From the NCBI RefSeq assembly GCF_002878395.1, contig NC_061120.1:112595601-112659600 (forward strand): a DNA stretch of 64,000 bases, written 5' to 3'. The stretch is from Capsicum annuum. Taxonomy: Eukaryota; Streptophyta; Magnoliopsida; Solanales; Solanaceae. Below are positions 22,899 to 34,509 of this stretch, one piece after another (the first letter of the stretch is position 1; each line of letters starts with the position of its first letter). The position numbers were made by a program, and so were the translations under genes. Under the pieces are notes generated by a model. The model had not been told where the DNA came from and did not search any database. It was given only the letters and a program-made list of their open reading frames with translations.

Positions 22899-23739
22899 TT
22901 TACCAAGGACAAAATTGAAGTAGGAATCATCAATCTTAGGGTTAATCATGATCCACTTGTTAAACCACAAACAACAAGTACCCTTATGTGCAAATCATCA
23001 CCAAAATAAAGTACAAACATAAGTCTAAGCAAGAGCAAAAATTACTAAACACTAGGCATCAAAACCGTTAACTTTTAATTTCAAGGTCATCATTGACAAG
23101 TAATGTGTCATGTTTAAATATTTGAGTTAACAATAAGGGAAATATTAACATGCCTTAATACAGGATGACTCATGAAAGAACTTGACCCCTTCTTGCTACT
23201 AGATGATCACCCTTTGAAACCCTAGCTTCCAAATCTTCAATAGTGTGTTTTGAGAGAATATTTCGAATGTTTTGGTCTTGAAAATGAGTGTTTAGGAGGC
23301 CACAATACATTATATAGTGAGGGGAATTAAGGATTTTGGGGTGGGAAATATCCATAAAGCCCTTGGCTTAAAAGCAGGAAAGTGACTTCCCAGGAGGGTA
23401 CGACTCACTTGATTAAACCGTACCCTAGTGTACGAGTGGTAACCTAGCTTGATTATACCCTAAATTGTATCCCAAACCGTAGCCAAGACAGTTTCAACTA
23501 GGTCAAGCTCAACACACCATACGACTAGGTAGTATATGACCCATACCCTAACATACGACTATGGGGAGGCTATATCAAATATTAGACAGTGTGTAACATA
23601 ACCCCCACCATACTACCTAGTATAAAAATGAGGGGTTACTGAGACATATCTAAGAGTATGACTAGTACCCTAGAGTCATACCTAGTCTAGAAGCTTCAAC
23701 TAAGGGAATTTTCTAAAGGTCCAAGGCCTAGGTGTTTCA
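22899..23739 (-). repeat. Element C 3' LTR, right part (U3 end)
   Basis: It continues the LTR after element E and aligns with about 39096-40015. Repeated TACGA / GTACCCTA motifs fill about 23395-23700. On the minus strand the LTR starts TGAAACACCTAGG at 23739, just after the polypurine tract. The right LTR is about 60 bp longer, mostly within the repeated region near 39640-39730. Confidence 0.9.
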
Positions 23740-23753
23740 ATTCTCCCCCACTT
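23740..23753 (-). other. Polypurine tract, element C
   Basis: AAGTGGGGGAGAAT on the minus strand directly precedes the 3' LTR start TGAAACACC. Confidence 0.8.
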
Positions 23754-24071
23754 GTACCATTCATCCTTGAATCAAGGGTAAGGCAAGCATAAAAATGAGT
23801 TAACACATTACCACACTTCAACTAATCTTTAACCAAGGTAGAAATCAAGACATACAATAAGGATAAGGCACTTGGTAAGGTCATTATCAATCAACCATTC
23901 AGTTCATTGACTATGGGACTCAAACCCATTACCTATCAAAAACACTTGCTAAATTTGAATTTTAGGGAGTTGAACACATTGTCTAGCAAAGAAATAGATC
24001 AAATTAAGAAGATTAACACATACTTCAGGCACGAGTCTCCAGAAAGGAAAACAAATATAGATACTTGGACT

Positions 24072-24640
24072 TTATGTCCTCTTCTGCCTCCCAAGTAGCT
24101 TCTTCAGACTTTTGGTTCCTCCATAGAACCTTCTCCCAAGGCACCTCTTTTGTTCGGAACTAAAAACTTGTTGATCCGTGATCCTCACTGGGACCTTCTT
24201 ATAGGAGAAGGAGTCCAAAACATCAACATCCTCCAAAGGTACAACTAACAAAGGGTCATCTATACATTTTTGTATTATAGATGCGTGGAACACCAGCTGA
24301 ATACAGATCAAAATAGAGGGCTACTCCAATTCATCGGCAATATTACCAACCTTATTCAAAATCAAATAGGGACCAACATACCGGGGACTAAGTTTCCCCA
24401 TCTTACCAAATCATATTATTCCCTTTATGGGATAAACCATTAAGAATACCCAATTGCAAATATTATACTCCAAATCCCTATGCCTTATATCTGCATAGGA
24501 CTTTTGGCAACTTTGAGCGACTTTCAACCTATCATAAATCACCTTCACCTTTGTAAGGTTTGGTGAATCAAATCGGATCCAAACAACTTATCCTTACCAA
24601 CCTCATACCACCCTATTGGAGATCGACATCTCTTACTATA
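24072..24640 (-). pseudogene. Element C integrase C-terminal and chromodomain-like region
   Basis: On the minus strand the block reads 'QKSYADIRHRDLEY' (about 24500), 'GKLSPRYVGPYLILNKVGNIADELE' (about 24385-24320), then an open stretch from 24311: 'LVFHASIIQKCIDDP' and 'SYKKVPVRITDQQV'. This is the usual tail of solanaceous chromovirus polyproteins: the G-P-Y/F module of integrase, then 'FHVSMLKKCIGDP', then the chromodomain-like 'YEE-PV-ILDRQV'. Such tails are thought to steer integration toward particular chromatin. The final 'VLWRNH--EGATWEAE'-type block is shifted out of frame near 24150. About 320 bases downstream (23754-24071) are 3' untranslated sequence. Confidence 0.75.
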
Positions 24641-25300
24641 CAATGCCTCAAAAGAAGTCATACCAATGCTAGAGTGGTAACTATTATTATAAGCAAACTG
24701 ATTAAAGGCAAATGGTCATACCAACTACCATCATAATTAATCACACAAGAACGCAACATATCTTCCAATGTTTGAATGGTTCTCTCCGCTTTTCCATCCA
24801 ACTGTAACTGGAAAATGGTACTAAGGCACACCTTAGTTCCCAAATCTTTCTAAAACGACTTCTAAAAGTAAGATGAGAATGGAGTGCCATGATCTGAGAT
24901 GATAGAAATTGAAGTACTATGCAAGTTTATAATCTCTGCAAGATACAACTTAGCATAATTCACCGAGTAACTATTCCTCACGAGCAAAAAGTGAGTGGAC
25001 TTGGTCATTCTATCCATAATTACCCAAATAGAATCACATTGATTTAGAGATCGGGGAAGACCGGTGACGAAATCCATGTTAATCACTTCCACCCCCATTT
25101 GGGAAACTCTACATCTTAATACAAACCACCGGGTCTTAAGTGCTCAACTTTTATTTGTTTACACACCATACACTTAGCCATATAACTAGCCACATCTCAT
25201 TTCATATTGCCCCACCAAAAGAATTCTCTAAGATCAGGATACATATTCGTAGAACTAAGATGAATAGGATACAGAGACCCCTGAGACTTGGCCATAATCC
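24641..25300 (-). pseudogene. Element C integrase, zinc-binding and catalytic core
   Basis: Near 25190-25150 the minus strand reads 'AKCMVCKQIKVEH', the CxxC half of the HHCC zinc-binding site; the His half precedes it near 25270. The core runs 'EVINMDFVTGLP' (25090, first catalytic Asp), 'IISDHGTPFSS' (about 24905, second Asp) and 'GKAERTIQTLEDML' (about 24790, catalytic Glu). The DDE triad is still readable, but frames change near 24860 and 25100, and stops interrupt the protein. Integrase would join cDNA ends to target DNA and make 5-bp duplications, as seen around C, D and F. Confidence 0.8.
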
Positions 25301-25479
25301 TTTCCCTCAATCCATCGATATCGGAACATATAGCCTACCTTGGTACCTCAAGATACTATCACCACCAATCACAAAGTCAACAACCATTTGTTAACCCGCA
25401 TTACTCTTAATCATCACCAAGTTGGGATCCAATATTTGCTTTTCCTTTATCTCAACCACAATAGACAACTGTGATACCG

Positions 25480-26056
25480 AATGTATAAATACACCACCAT
25501 CCTACTATTCCAAGAGACGAACTCCAAGACTAGCCAACCGGTTAATATCCTTCACCAACTCCTACTTATACTCATCAACATAAGCCAAACTCCCTATGGA
25601 TAACCTGCTAAGAGAATCAGCAACAATGTTAGCTTTACCTGGATGGTAATGGAGAATCATATCATAGTCCTTCAACAAATCAAGATATCTTTTTAGACTA
25701 AGATTCAACTCCTTTTGAGTAAACACATACTGAAGGCTCTTATGATTGGAAAATATGTCCACATAAACCCCACAGAGATAGTGATGCCAAATATTCAATG
25801 CAAATACCACTGCTAATAATTCCAAGTCATAAGTATGGTAGTTCTTCTCAAGAACATTCAATTTCCTAGAAGCATAGGCCACCATCCTACCATACTGCAT
25901 CAACACACAACCAAGCCCAATACGAAAAGCATCATAATACACTATAAAACCATCATTACCCTTGAGCAAGGTCAAAATTAGAGCCGAAGTCAATTTATCC
26001 TTCAACTTTTCAAAACTACCCTCACACGCATCCGACTACAAGAACTTGACCTTCTT
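25480..26056 (-). pseudogene. Element C RNase H
   Basis: The open stretch 26005-25562 includes 'IVYYDAFRIGLGCVLMQYGRMVAYASRKL' (first catalytic Asp), 'YDLELLAVVFAL' (catalytic Glu), '[16 protein letters not shown]' (Asp changed to Asn in the usual TDHKSL) and 'YHPGKANIVADSLSR' (last catalytic Asp). It is of normal length for a Ty3/gypsy RNase H. The stop after Leu-Ile at about 26057, TAG, stands where relatives have Gln. Confidence 0.85.
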
Positions 26057-26989
26057 CTAGATCAACTTAGTCAATGGGGCAGTTATTGTCAAAAAATTCT
26101 CCATAAATCTCTTATAGTAACCATCTAGACCCAAGAAACTCTGAATATTAATTAGAGTCACAGGTCTAGGCCACTTTTTAACTACCATAACATTTTGTGG
26201 ATCCACCATGATCCCTTTACTAGAGATAACATGACCAAGGAAAGTCACCGCCTTTAACCAAAACTCACACTTAGAGAACTTGGCATACAAATGACGATCC
26301 TTTAAGGTTTGCAACATGTCACGAAGGTGATCGGCATGATCCACCTTATTCTTAGAATAGACCAAGATGTCATCAATGAAGACAATGATAAAAAAATCCA
26401 AAAACGGATGAAAGACCCTATTCATCAAATCCATAAATATTGCTGGGGCATTGATCAACCCAAAAGACATGAATAGGAACTCATTGTGAACATACCGGGT
26501 CCTGAAGGCAGTCTTAGGGATATCTACTTCCCTAATCTTAAGCTAATGATAACCCGACCTAAGATCAATCTTAGAGAATTACTTTGTACATTGAAGCTGA
26601 TCAAACAAATCATCGATCCTAGGAAGAGGATACTTATTCTTTACGGTCACTTTGTTCAACTAATGATAATAAATGCACATATGAAGGGAGTCATCCTTCT
26701 TGCGCACAAACAACATGGGAGCACCCCAAGGAGACACACTAGGACGGATAAAACCTTTATCTAAAAGATCCTTCAATTACTTCTTAAGTTCATTCAACTC
26801 AGCTGGAGCCATTCTATAAGAAATTGGATGAGTGTCCGAAATAAGATTAATCCCAAAATCAATTTCCTTATCAGGAGAAATACCGAGAAGGTCATCGAAA
26901 AAGACCTCGGGAAACTCATTAACCATGAGAATAGATTCTAGAGAAGGACTTTCCAAGTTAGAATATTTAACTTGGACCATATAATACAA
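26057..26989 (-). pseudogene. Element C reverse transcriptase
   Basis: It starts with the protease-RT linker 'VNEFPEVFFDDLLGISPDKEIDFGI' and runs through 'YRMAPAEL', '[21 protein letters not shown]', '[22 protein letters not shown]', 'AFRTRY' and '[20 protein letters not shown]' to the catalytic '[11 protein letters not shown]' (FIDD at 26369-26380). The thumb is '[19 protein letters not shown]'. Two internal stops (TAG after YYH and after GYH) stand where the family has Gln. The RT copies the element RNA into cDNA. The sequence is close to element F's RT and belongs to the same broad chromovirus type. Confidence 0.9.
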
Positions 26990-27400
26990 ACACCCCTTAG
27001 AAATAAACTTTGAGCTCTAAGATATAAGATGAATCTCCCCTTAGGCAATAAAGAACTCCCTTCCCATATAATGACCAACTTATTAGGGAATTTAAATGTG
27101 ACCATACAGGTCCAACAATCTAAGGAAGCATAACATGAATGCAACCAATCCATCCCCAAAATTACATCAAAATCAACCATGTCTAACTCTATCAATTCTA
27201 TCAGAGTTTCTTTACTACCAACAGCTACCACACACCCTCTATAGACCTTTTCAACAACCACCAAGTCTCCTATCAAGGTAGAAATACAAAAAGAAACTAA
27301 CAGACACTTAGGACCAAAACCAAAATACACAATCACAATTGGTGTCAAACAAGAAAGAGTGGACCCTGGATTAATTTAACAATACACATCATGGGAGAAA
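26938..27400 (-). pseudogene. Element C aspartic protease
   Basis: On the minus strand 'NPGSTLSCLTPIVIVYFG' begins near 27372, where relatives have DPGST or DPGAT; the catalytic Asp codon reads AAT (Asn). The rest is conserved: 'STLIGDLVVVEKVYRGCVV', 'IELIELDMVDFDVILGMDWLHSCYASLDC' and 'ARA--LFLRGVC', the linker to RT. The enzyme would cut the Gag-Pol precursor; with Asn at the active site it should be inactive. It overlaps the RT frame at 26938-26989. Confidence 0.8.
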
Positions 27401-28281
27401 AGTCTCAACATACATACCCGAAACAATATTTAGACATATCTTAGACTAGCGGGTATCAAGTGCATACAAGCGATTCTAGCCAGCGTTGGTACTAGAAATA
27501 AAAATAGAAGCAGAGGAAGCACCCTTCGATGCAGGAGCGGATAAAGTAGCAATAGGGGCCCTGTTGGTCCAAAAAGCCACTAGAGAGGGGCACTCTAACT
27601 GTATGTGCCTAATCTGACCATATCTAAAGCATTTGTTTCTCTCCTTCTCACACTAACCATAATGATACAGATTGTAAAATCTACAAGGTGGGTAGGATAG
27701 AGACGATTGAACCCCGCTAGTTTGAGATTGGGCACCCAGTACCCATAACCTACCACTAAACTGAGACTGATGATTACCCAATGACTAGGTAAGGAGCACT
27801 AGCTGAGGAGAAAGAACTTAAACTCCTTCACTTAACTTGAACTCTCCCATGTCGTTCTTGGCCACTTATCGCCATCTCTACTGCTTTGCTCAGAAGGTCT
27901 AAATTTCTTTACTTTTCTTTCACTAAACTCAACTTGTTTTTTTCTCTTTCTCTACTTATTGCATATACACTAACTACCGAGAGATATCCATGTCTTTGAT
28001 CAAAAAGGCCGCCTTGCTCTCAAGAACAACTTCACGGGAAAATTGCAAAGTGAACTTACACATTCTAGCCCTTATGCTAGAAACCATCTCAGGAGTATAC
28101 CTAGATAAATAATTAAATTTTAAAGCATACTTCTTGACAGACATCCTCCCTTACTAAAAATTCATAAACTGTTCTACTTTCATTTCCCTCAACTCTTGAG
28201 AATGGAAGCAGTCCAAGCAGGCCTCAGAAAAAAAATGCTCCCAAATAGTAGAACTATTATCTACACCTCTCGATAGTTCCC
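27401..28281 (-). pseudogene. Element C gag, C-terminal part with zinc knuckle
   Basis: This is the part of gag left of the element D insertion, beginning at the TTCCC target copy. A CCHC knuckle lies at 27590-27631 and reads C-F-R-Y-GQIR-H-IQLE-C, so its second Cys is replaced by Tyr. The surrounding sequence is basic with Gly/Ser/Gln-rich stretches typical of the nucleocapsid end. Several stops and frameshifts occur. Gag would form the virus-like particle and bind element RNA. It continues at 37060-37546. Confidence 0.75.
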
Positions 28282-30820
28282 TGTAACACCCCACAATCGG
28301 GTCTCAAGATGTCACACGGTGCTTAGGGTCACAAGTGACCCCAAGCAACCCTTTTACTGATATAACTCATAAGCAACTAAATAAAATTCATAAATTTGTA
28401 TAAAATCAGCGAGAACATAAAGCTTTTTTGAACTTACTCAATAAAAATCTGAACTTTACAAGATTACACCTCTTCTTTTACCAAAATAAAATTGAAACTG
28501 AATGCATTAACTCTACTGACTATCTATGAAGCCTCTACTACTGACTTTAGATTGATGTATCATGACTCCCAACTATCCCAACTCAATACGACTGAAATAG
28601 GAAAATAAAGAACTACTCAAACCGTCTATCTGGCTCAAACCCTTGAATTAAAAGGATTCATCACCTGTTGACTGGAAGCTATGAGCTGACTAAATCTGAA
28701 TATGCATACTAAGTCTTGTACCTATATTATGAGATAATGTTGCACATAGACGTATATATGGATCAGCACTTTGGGAATGTACTTAGTATATGGGGGTGCA
28801 ATGCAATAAGTAAATAATATCTCAATATCATCATAGTTTATAAAATTATGCATGCTGACATATATGACTCACATAGCTTAAATAATATCTGAAATATAAA
28901 ATCTCATAAATTATGAATAATGAAACATTTAGTATAAATCTCGTGAGTCATTTCACTTCATTCTAAATCTGTATTCTTTCTTTGTTCTCAAACTTGTAGT
29001 GTAGATAATGTCTTAAAACAACATCTTTTTGAACATACACTTTAATCTCATGAAAATTAGGAGCTTCTTTGAAACCTTAAAGATTTTGACACTTGAGAAC
29101 CTTAGAAATCTTAGAATCATATCTTTTGAAATACATATACCTTCAAAACTTTGTAACTTTAAGACTAAAACTCTTTGAAACTTAGAAAACTTTAGGACGT
29201 AGAGAACTTTAGGAACTTAGGGAGTTTCTCTTAACCGACATAAACCATGTGAGCTACACAGAGTCCAACGTCTTACCCACGTTGGGGAGAGTTATTCTAT
29301 CCTTGCCATCAAATAAAACCTTAACTTTAGTGATCACTATCTTAACCCACTTGGGGTATATCAAGAACCTAGATGGGCACATAGTTCTAGGGCATGAAAC
29401 CTTGGAATCAAGCCCAACTCGGTGCTAAATACTACTCCCTTACTTAGCTCAGAACTTTAGAAAATCCACCTTAAAATAATTCAATAATATATATATATAT
29501 GGGAGCCAAAATGCATCCCCTTTACTTCAAACTCAAGAATGTGGATTTCTATCTTAACTTACAATCAAAAATCACTTCTTGTTATTCTTTGCAAATCGCT
29601 AACATCTTATTCTCAAACTCATGGTTTAACCATAAGGTTCAATTCACAACAATAGGACTTGAAATTTTTAAAACATGATATAGACATTGAATTATGCAAC
29701 TTAAATCATAAATTGACTATTTAAAACATTAATAAGCATAATAATATGACAACTCAAAGCTTGGGTAAGACATAGTTTCATAAAACTTACAATACAATAA
29801 CATGATAGGAATTCTCCATGAATTTACGAAATAATTTACGAAAATATGTAACTTTTAGGCACAAGAACAAAAGGGTGTTCTTGTTCAAAACCACATACCT
29901 TAAACTTTGAGCTTTTGGATGACTTCAAAAATTTTAGAAGGTTATTCATGTAATATTGGGTGTCCTTCGTAGTTCTCTTAATGGGGAATTCAAATATGCA
30001 AGAATTATCAAATTCTCACGGTTGAATCTCTAGATAATTAAGTTTTTATGTTGAAACCCTAACCTTGTGGTTGAAGGTGTGCAGAGAATTTTGAGATGTT
30101 TCACTGAAGAGAATGGAAGATAATACGCTCCTTGAGGGTTGTAAGTCGTGGGAAGTGAAGGAAAAAAATCAAAATACCCTTAGTAAATCGCTTCCCAGTT
30201 GCTGAAAATCTAAGGCTGGCGACATTTATGATAGGCCGTCAGACTTATGTAAGTCATCACAAATGTCGTCACTGGGGGCTGGAATCTACCTAAGGCTAAC
30301 GACGTTCATGATAAGTCATCACATTTGTGAAAACTTATCACAAAATGTAGTCACTTTGGGCTGGAATTTGCCTAAGGATGATGACATTCGTGATAAGTCA
30401 TCACACTTGGGATAACTTATCACAAAATATCATCAGTCAGTTTTCCAGGCTGACATGCTGAAGTAAAATGGGCATAACATCTTTCTCCAATATTGAATTT
30501 AGGTTAAATTAGTATCGTTGGAAAGCTAATTCGAAGATATTTCATTTAATATATAGTAGGCCACCCAGTTTGTCATATACAAGGAGTTATGATTGATTGA
30601 AATTGATCCAAGTTTTGACACTCACTAAAACTTGAACGATAGGAAAGCTTTCAACTAGACCTTGAGTTAAGGGAATCCTATGATCTAAATTCATGCTCAA
30701 ATATATTTCCACACTACATAATTTATATACACATCAAATTCACATCGGATTTATGGATTTTGGAACATCTACACGTAGAAATGACGGTTTGCGTTCTAGC
30801 CCGAAATGCAGGGTGTTACA
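28282..30820 (-). repeat. Element D 3' LTR
   Basis: 2,539 bp. It contains the inverted repeat GGGTCAC-AA-GTGACCC (28326-28341), a short AT run (29486-29500), the splice-donor-like ACATACCTT (29893-29901, minus strand AAGGTATGT) and a three-unit hairpin array (30212-30452). Short frames here are chance. Confidence 0.92.
30212..30452. repeat. Three-unit tandem array in element D 3' LTR
   Basis: Units start at 30212, 30292 and 30374, about 80-82 bp each, with the common start AAGGCT-ACGACATT and the end GGGGCTGGAATCT-CCT. Each holds pairs of GTGATAAGTCATCAC-like inverted repeats able to form hairpins. Confidence 0.85.
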
Positions 30821-30834
30821 TTATCTCCCCCTTG
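30821..30834 (-). other. Polypurine tract, element D
   Basis: CAAGGGGGAGATAA on the minus strand directly precedes the LTR start TGTAACACCC. GGACGAATG lies just upstream (30839-30848), as in A and F. Confidence 0.85.
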
Positions 30835-33800
30835 GGATCATTCGTCCCCAGATGTTGCTCTTTAGGTTAAGAATACAGAGAAAACTGAGGATACACAATT
30901 GAAATAACTTATTAAACTGAATCTATGTCATTCTAAACTTTTGAGTACTTCTGAGAGTGCACAGATTTGCAACAAAAATAGTTATATAGTTGAATCTTTG
31001 GTTGGAGAGGAGCTGAATGAAGGAAGGATGTTACCTTCATCTGAATCTGATCTAACTTACACTTTTTACTTATTTACGAAGAGCTAACTCATGCTGAGAG
31101 TTTATAATTTGCTTGATGTGCTCATGGTGCTATCGTACTTATGAAACTTCAGGTAGTAAAACTAGGCTAGTTTGAAAAATGGAAATCCATAGAAATCTAT
31201 ATGCCTGATTGTTAAACTGAACTGTTGTCTATCCAAACTGAATCATACTAGATACTCATGCTCAAGTGGAGGGTTTCTTCAACACCCCTCTAGGGAGTTC
31301 TAATGATTTGATGGAGCCAAGAATTTTGGTCAAGATCTGAATAAAACATCTGAATAAGGGATTACAATAATGCTACAATTCCATAGCTTGGAATCATAGG
31401 CCTTTGAATCGTAGACTAGGGTAGAATTTACTTGGCTTTAGGCAATGCATCACCTTACTTAAAACTTAGACATACTTTTAAAATATTCTATCAACTATTT
31501 ATTTACCCTAAAAACCCTACTTATTGATTCATCTTCTAATTCTAAAAAGGTCGTTGATATTTCCTTCTACTCATGTCCAAACTGAACTAAATTCCCTCAC
31601 CATTTTCAAGCCTAACCCACAATCACAGGGAACACCACATAACACTGTACTACTAGTCTGAACCGTAATTCAACACACCCTGCACTTCACAACTTCTCAT
31701 CTCATGAAAATCCTCATTACTACTCCAACAACCACATTCAACCTCATACTAGACATCTTACTAATGTGCAGTGCATTCATCTAAATATACAAACATGATG
31801 TTCAAGTCTTACTTCTATAACCACATATGCACTTCTAAACACACTCCCCTAAAATACCTTAGTCACAACTTACAAACCTCTATCAAGAACAACTTCCATG
31901 CACTACTCCTATGAAGACATACATAAGATTTCAACTACCCAAATATCTTATATAAATCTTCGACTAACCATGACGGGTATTAAAGACTTGGATTAAATCT
32001 TACTTCACACTTTACTGCCTTAGCTAAAATAAGCATACAATCATCTTCTAGTAATAAGAAATGTTTACTCCCTCCCATTTAGATAACTGATCATCCTCAC
32101 TATCTTGACTGAGGGAAAGGTAATATAAGGTTAGAACATGAGGGCCCAAAATATGAGGGGATACTATAAATAACTTGACACTCAACTGAGGCTTGAGGAA
32201 TAGAATATATAGCATCATGGACTTATCAAATAAGTTTGATCTAAGGACATGCAAGATATAAATTCGAATTCCGTTGATCATTAAAAGTATTGCTTGACTA
32301 CTTGGACTGATCATGCTATAAATATTGAGTACATATGTCATGAGCTGCATGACCTGAATTGGGAGTTCATAACTTATGGAATGTGATTCCAACTACTGAA
32401 AAAATTGGAACTCCTTATTTTTGGGAACTAGGAGAGTACATAAATCTCCATCATATGTATGAACATGAATTAAGATCATGGAACTGAACATAAGACATGA
32501 GTAGGTACTGGGACAACTGAAAATACTGAAATAAGATTGGGTCAAGCATCAATCTTTCTCACAGCTATTCTACAACTTACTGGTACATCTACTAGAATCT
32601 AAAGGCTTGACTTGGTTACTTATTCTATCATCTCCCCCTTAGATGTAAGCTATCACTCTAAGGCTGTGAACCACTATATAAACTCTAGTCTAACTACAAT
32701 CACTTTACTCTAGAGTCTGGGATAGCAACGCATATGAACAAAAGAACTTAACCCGAATAACTACACTTGAAAGCGTAAAACCAACTTCTAATACTCACTT
32801 TTGAGCTACATCCTATCTTTCTATAGCCCCAATAGTCATCATATAACACTTGAACACTTACTAACTTTGAATCTACATGAGCATCCCCATAGTTGGAGTG
32901 CACACCATCTAGTGCTTCAACTCTTATTCCTATTAGCTAAATCTTCAAAATTTCAAACTTAGATTCTAACGCTTAACATAGGTATCTCCAAACCTTTTAT
33001 GGACCATACAAATTCTGTCATAGCCTACCAATATCACATTTGTAAACTTATGTTTCTAAACCAAGAGAATCAAATTTATACTTAAAAAGGCTCAACATCT
33101 TCAATCAAACTCCTTAACTTAGCTATCAAGAACATTAATCATTATCTAACTACTCTTTCTCCACCTAACATCTCAACGGTACAACTGACCCCACAACATG
33201 CAATAATCCTTAAAAAAAATAATGCAGCCCCATAGCATCTTGGGCGTACTTCTGCATCATACATACAACATCAGACTTGATTATGAATCAAGTAAACTTA
33301 TACTCTTACATACACTATTCAAGCCTATTATATCACTTCCCTATAACTAGTATTATTAGCCAAAAAATCATCTCATCCACCTTCATGACCACCAATCATT
33401 CAAACTTAATACATAGTGTTGTTCTCACTTGGAAGCTATAAAAAATCAAGAATAACTAGCCCACTTGAACCTCATAATAATGATAATTGATCATAATCAT
33501 ATGGCTTATCTTATTTACAATCCATTACCACACCCTTCTTATACACATCATTACTATCCACCTATCTATACACCTAAAATTCTTTCATAGCTCTATAAGT
33601 TTCAACTAACACAAAAACAACAAGATGCACAACAAGTTGCTAGTGAATTGAAATAGGCCTCACACGGCTTCACTAGGCTTTGATTTTGTGTTTTGAACCA
33701 GAAAATGCGATGAATAACAAAGCAACTATGCTAGTGAATCGAAAGAGCCCCACACGACTTCTCTAGACTTTGATTTTTTTCAATAAAACAATGATACAAG

Positions 33801-34493
33801 GTTACAAGAGATAGAAACTTGACACGCAATATTCAATGATCTAAGAATACACATCTAATTCTGTCTTACTTGCATGACTCATAAGAGTGAGGACATAACT
33901 CTGATCTTGAAAGACTTATAATACACTAGAATGCTACTCTTAAGCAGCTTTGTGTAACTTCTGAGGCTTCTTGCAAGACAATCTGAGAGCGTTATCTGGG
34001 GAGAAAATGGAACTTACTAATCATGTTATCTCAAGAAGAATACTCGGATAGGGAAGTATAGCTTTACATTATAGATTCTGAGGAGGAATCTGGAAGTATA
34101 TCTGACTTGGGCTTAGTGCATGACTTTTATGAATCATGAATAAAGCACTTCAATCATCGAAACCCAAAAGCACTGATGGGATACTTTCTAGCTTGCTTAC
34201 AATCTGATAACTATCTGTGGAGACTATTTGAGAACGTACTATCTGTAAAGATTTAAACATGACTATTTCTGATACCTTAAAAATAAGGCAGAGATAGCTC
34301 GGATAGTGTAAGATGAGAATCTGTATAAGTTTCTTAAAGAACATTTCTATTTCACGATCTGAGACTTGAAAGAATGGTGACATTTCGTAAATACATAGTA
34401 GCCTCTTGAATAAAAGTATAGACGTCTTCATACCATTCCGTAAGACTCTACTAGACACGGCTTCACAGAGACCCTAGGACTCTTGAACTCTGT
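30835..34493 (-). mobile_element. Element D interior, non-coding
   Basis: I find no gag or pol motif on either strand. It matches element A's interior inverted: for example 34120-34190 matches about 3040-3120, 33640-34020 matches about 3210-3600, and 32400-32720 matches about 5050-5360. The purine motif at 32621-32643 matches A's 5115-5133. It lacks the SINE-containing segment found in A. Confidence 0.8.
33639..33779 (-). repeat. Two-copy direct repeat in the element D interior
   Basis: The two units (about 33730-33779 and 33639-33686 on the minus strand) share AAATCAAAGTCTAG-GAAG, CGTGTG and GATTCACTAGCA. It is the counterpart of element A's repeat at 3460-3596. Confidence 0.75.
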
Positions 34494-34505
34494 GCTTTGA
34501 TACCA
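34494..34505 (-). other. Primer-binding site, element D
   Basis: TGGTATCAAAGC on the minus strand, four bases after the LTR end TTACA, with one change from the initiator-Met tRNA complement. Confidence 0.85.
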
Positions 34506-34509
34506 AGTT

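Noticed and set aside
18401..22903. Target-site duplication for element E
   Set aside because: The flanks CCTAA and TTTAC do not match; only the empty-site comparison with element C's other LTR supports the insertion.
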